Shown: piece by piece, positions 38,376 through 39,196 of the stretch
How positions within the stretch are numbered: the first letter of the stretch is position 1
Layout: each line of letters starts with the position of its first letter
Assembly (NCBI GenBank): GCA_947462065.1
Contig: CANHNO010000005.1
Coordinates: 1-39,196, forward strand
Direction: 5' to 3'
Length of the DNA: 39,196 bases
Origin: Burkholderiales bacterium
GTDB taxonomy: Bacteria > Pseudomonadota > Gammaproteobacteria > Burkholderiales > Burkholderiaceae_C
The notes under the pieces: generated by a model
What the model saw: only the letters and a program-made list of their open reading frames with translations
Database searches by the model: none
What the model was told of the DNA's origin: nothing
Made by a program: the position numbers and the translations under genes

Positions 38376-38957
38376 TCACAAGCCTGTCCAAGAGCGCGGT
38401 GCAGCGGCATTCATGCCAATCAATGCAAGGACACGTTCGACGGTGTCGTCCACCAGTTCATCGATGGACTTTGGCTTCAGATAAAAGGCGGGCAACGGTG
38501 GAAAGATGATGCCGCCCATCTCGGTCACCGCCGTCATGTTGCGCAGGTGCGCCAAGTTGAATGGGGTTTCACGAACCATCAGCACCAGCCGACGTCGTTC
38601 CTTCAACGTGACATCGGCTGCGCGAGTGAGCAGGTTGTCGGACAGGCCGTGGGCGACAGCCGCCAGTGTCTTCATCGAGCATGGCGCGATGACCATGGCC
38701 TCGGTGGCGAACGACCCACTGGAAATCGCGGCGCCGACGTCGGCGGGGCTGTAGGCGACATCTGCAAGGCGCTCCAGCGCCTTGCGGTCCAGCCCGACTT
38801 CGTGGTGGACGTTCAACACGCCCGCGGGCGTCACGACCAGATGGGTCTCGCAGCCCAATTCGCGGCAACGCTCCAGCAGGCGCACAGCGTAAACCGCGCC
38901 CGTGGCGCCGGATACACCGATCACCAACCGAGGCCGCTGACCTGCGGTCGCGATCAT
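38376..38957 (-). CDS. ubiX: Flavin prenyltransferase UbiX
   Basis: UbiX makes prenylated FMN, the cofactor of the decarboxylase UbiD used in ubiquinone synthesis. It has 193 residues. The flavin site has GVSGATGAVYAVRLLE near 14-29 and SGSFATEAMVIAPCSMKTLAAVAHG. The conserved RETPFNLAHLRNM is near 129-141. It is on the opposite strand to the transglycosylase, ten bases away, and 35 bases from the glutaredoxin gene on its own strand. UbiD is not in the window. Confidence 0.95.
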   Translation of the reverse strand: MIATAGQRPRLVIGVSGATGAVYAVRLLERCRELGCETHLVVTPAGVLNVHHEVGLDRKALERLADVAYSPADVGAAISSGSFATEAMVIAPCSMKTLAAVAHGLSDNLLTRAADVTLKERRRLVLMVRETPFNLAHLRNMTAVTEMGGIIFPPLPAFYLKPKSIDELVDDTVERVLALIGMNAAAPRSWTGL

Positions 38958-38992
38958 GGGTAACGCGATCTGCGTGGCGGTCCGATCAGCAA

Positions 38993-39196
38993 TCAGCTCT
39001 TCAACAAGGGTGCAAGTTCGCCCGCTTCGAACATTTCAGACATGATGTCCGAGCCGCCGACGAATTCGCCCTTGACGTACAGCTGCGGGATGGTCGGCCA
39101 ATTGGCGTAGCTCTTGATGCCCTGACGGATCTCCTCGTCTTCCAGCACGTTGACGGTCGTCACGCCTGTGGCGCCGCAGGCCTTCAGGATCTGTAT
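38993..39196 (-). CDS. grxD: Monothiol glutaredoxin, GrxD-type (5' partial)
   Basis: This is the C-terminal 67 residues of a monothiol (CGFS-type) glutaredoxin that transfers iron-sulfur clusters. The visible part has [22 protein letters not shown], containing the cis-Pro (TIPQ) glutathione site and the GGSDI signature, and ends ELAPLLKS. The CGFS active site is beyond the window edge. It lies upstream of ubiX on the same strand. Confidence 0.93.
   Translation of the reverse strand: MQILKACGATGVTTVNVLEDEEIRQGIKSYANWPTIPQLYVKGEFVGGSDIMSEMFEAGELAPLLKS

Overview
The window looks like part of a chromosome of a Burkholderiales betaproteobacterium (Comamonadaceae or the Rubrivivax/Leptothrix/Methylibium group). 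The basis is core-gene order: pilB-pilC-pilD-coaE-zapD-yacG, rplU-rpmA-obgE-proB, rppH divergent from proS, cytochrome c4 divergent from engB, and a DUF1631 gene beside a PlpD-type patatin. This placement is inferred from gene content and synteny, not from a database search.

Region 1 (1-7210, + strand) is the downstream part of a soluble di-iron propane-type monooxygenase cluster: reductase (prmB, its 5' end cut by the window edge), hydroxylase small subunit (prmC), coupling protein (prmD), a dedicated GroEL-like chaperonin (prmG) and a GAF-AAA+-Fis sigma-54 activator (prmR). The order B-C-D-G-R matches group-5 clusters described for propane oxidation; the catalytic large subunit prmA should lie just upstream of base 1. 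A 52-codon ORF rich in Trp, Phe and basic residues sits between prmD and prmG, in a stretch of inverted repeats. A perfect 13-bp-stem terminator separates prmG from prmR.

Region 2 (7211-17658) is mixed. It holds a gene-free stretch with a possible degenerate ORF and a perfect 14-bp hairpin; a GMC-family dehydrogenase with a Tat-signal small subunit; an NhaR-like LysR regulator; a stand-alone AceE-type E1 divergent from an Lrp/AsnC regulator; the MsrP/MsrQ periplasmic methionine sulfoxide repair system; a small conserved protein; and cytochrome c4.

Region 3 (17722-31128) is mostly core and mostly on the - strand: engB (+), a type Vd patatin autotransporter, DUF1631, groES-groEL under CIRCE control, yacG-zapD-coaE, the type IV pilus genes pilD-pilC-pilB, and tRNA-Pro(CGG).

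Region 4 (31128-39196) holds ispB, divergent from the rplU-rpmA-obgE-proB ribosome/GTPase/proline group; rppH divergent from proS and a lytic transglycosylase; ubiX; and the 3' end of a monothiol glutaredoxin gene at the right edge.

The likely joint role of region 1 is alkane or alcohol oxidation: PrmR senses a substrate or product and activates a sigma-54 promoter, PrmG folds the hydroxylase, and PrmB passes NADH electrons to it. The GMC dehydrogenase next door could oxidise the resulting alcohol, but this link rests only on proximity. I see no wholly unprecedented system. The best candidates for new biology are the small ORF and structured leader between prmD and prmG, the specialised chaperonin, and the GMC enzyme with a C-x5-C-x3-C motif and no cytochrome partner.
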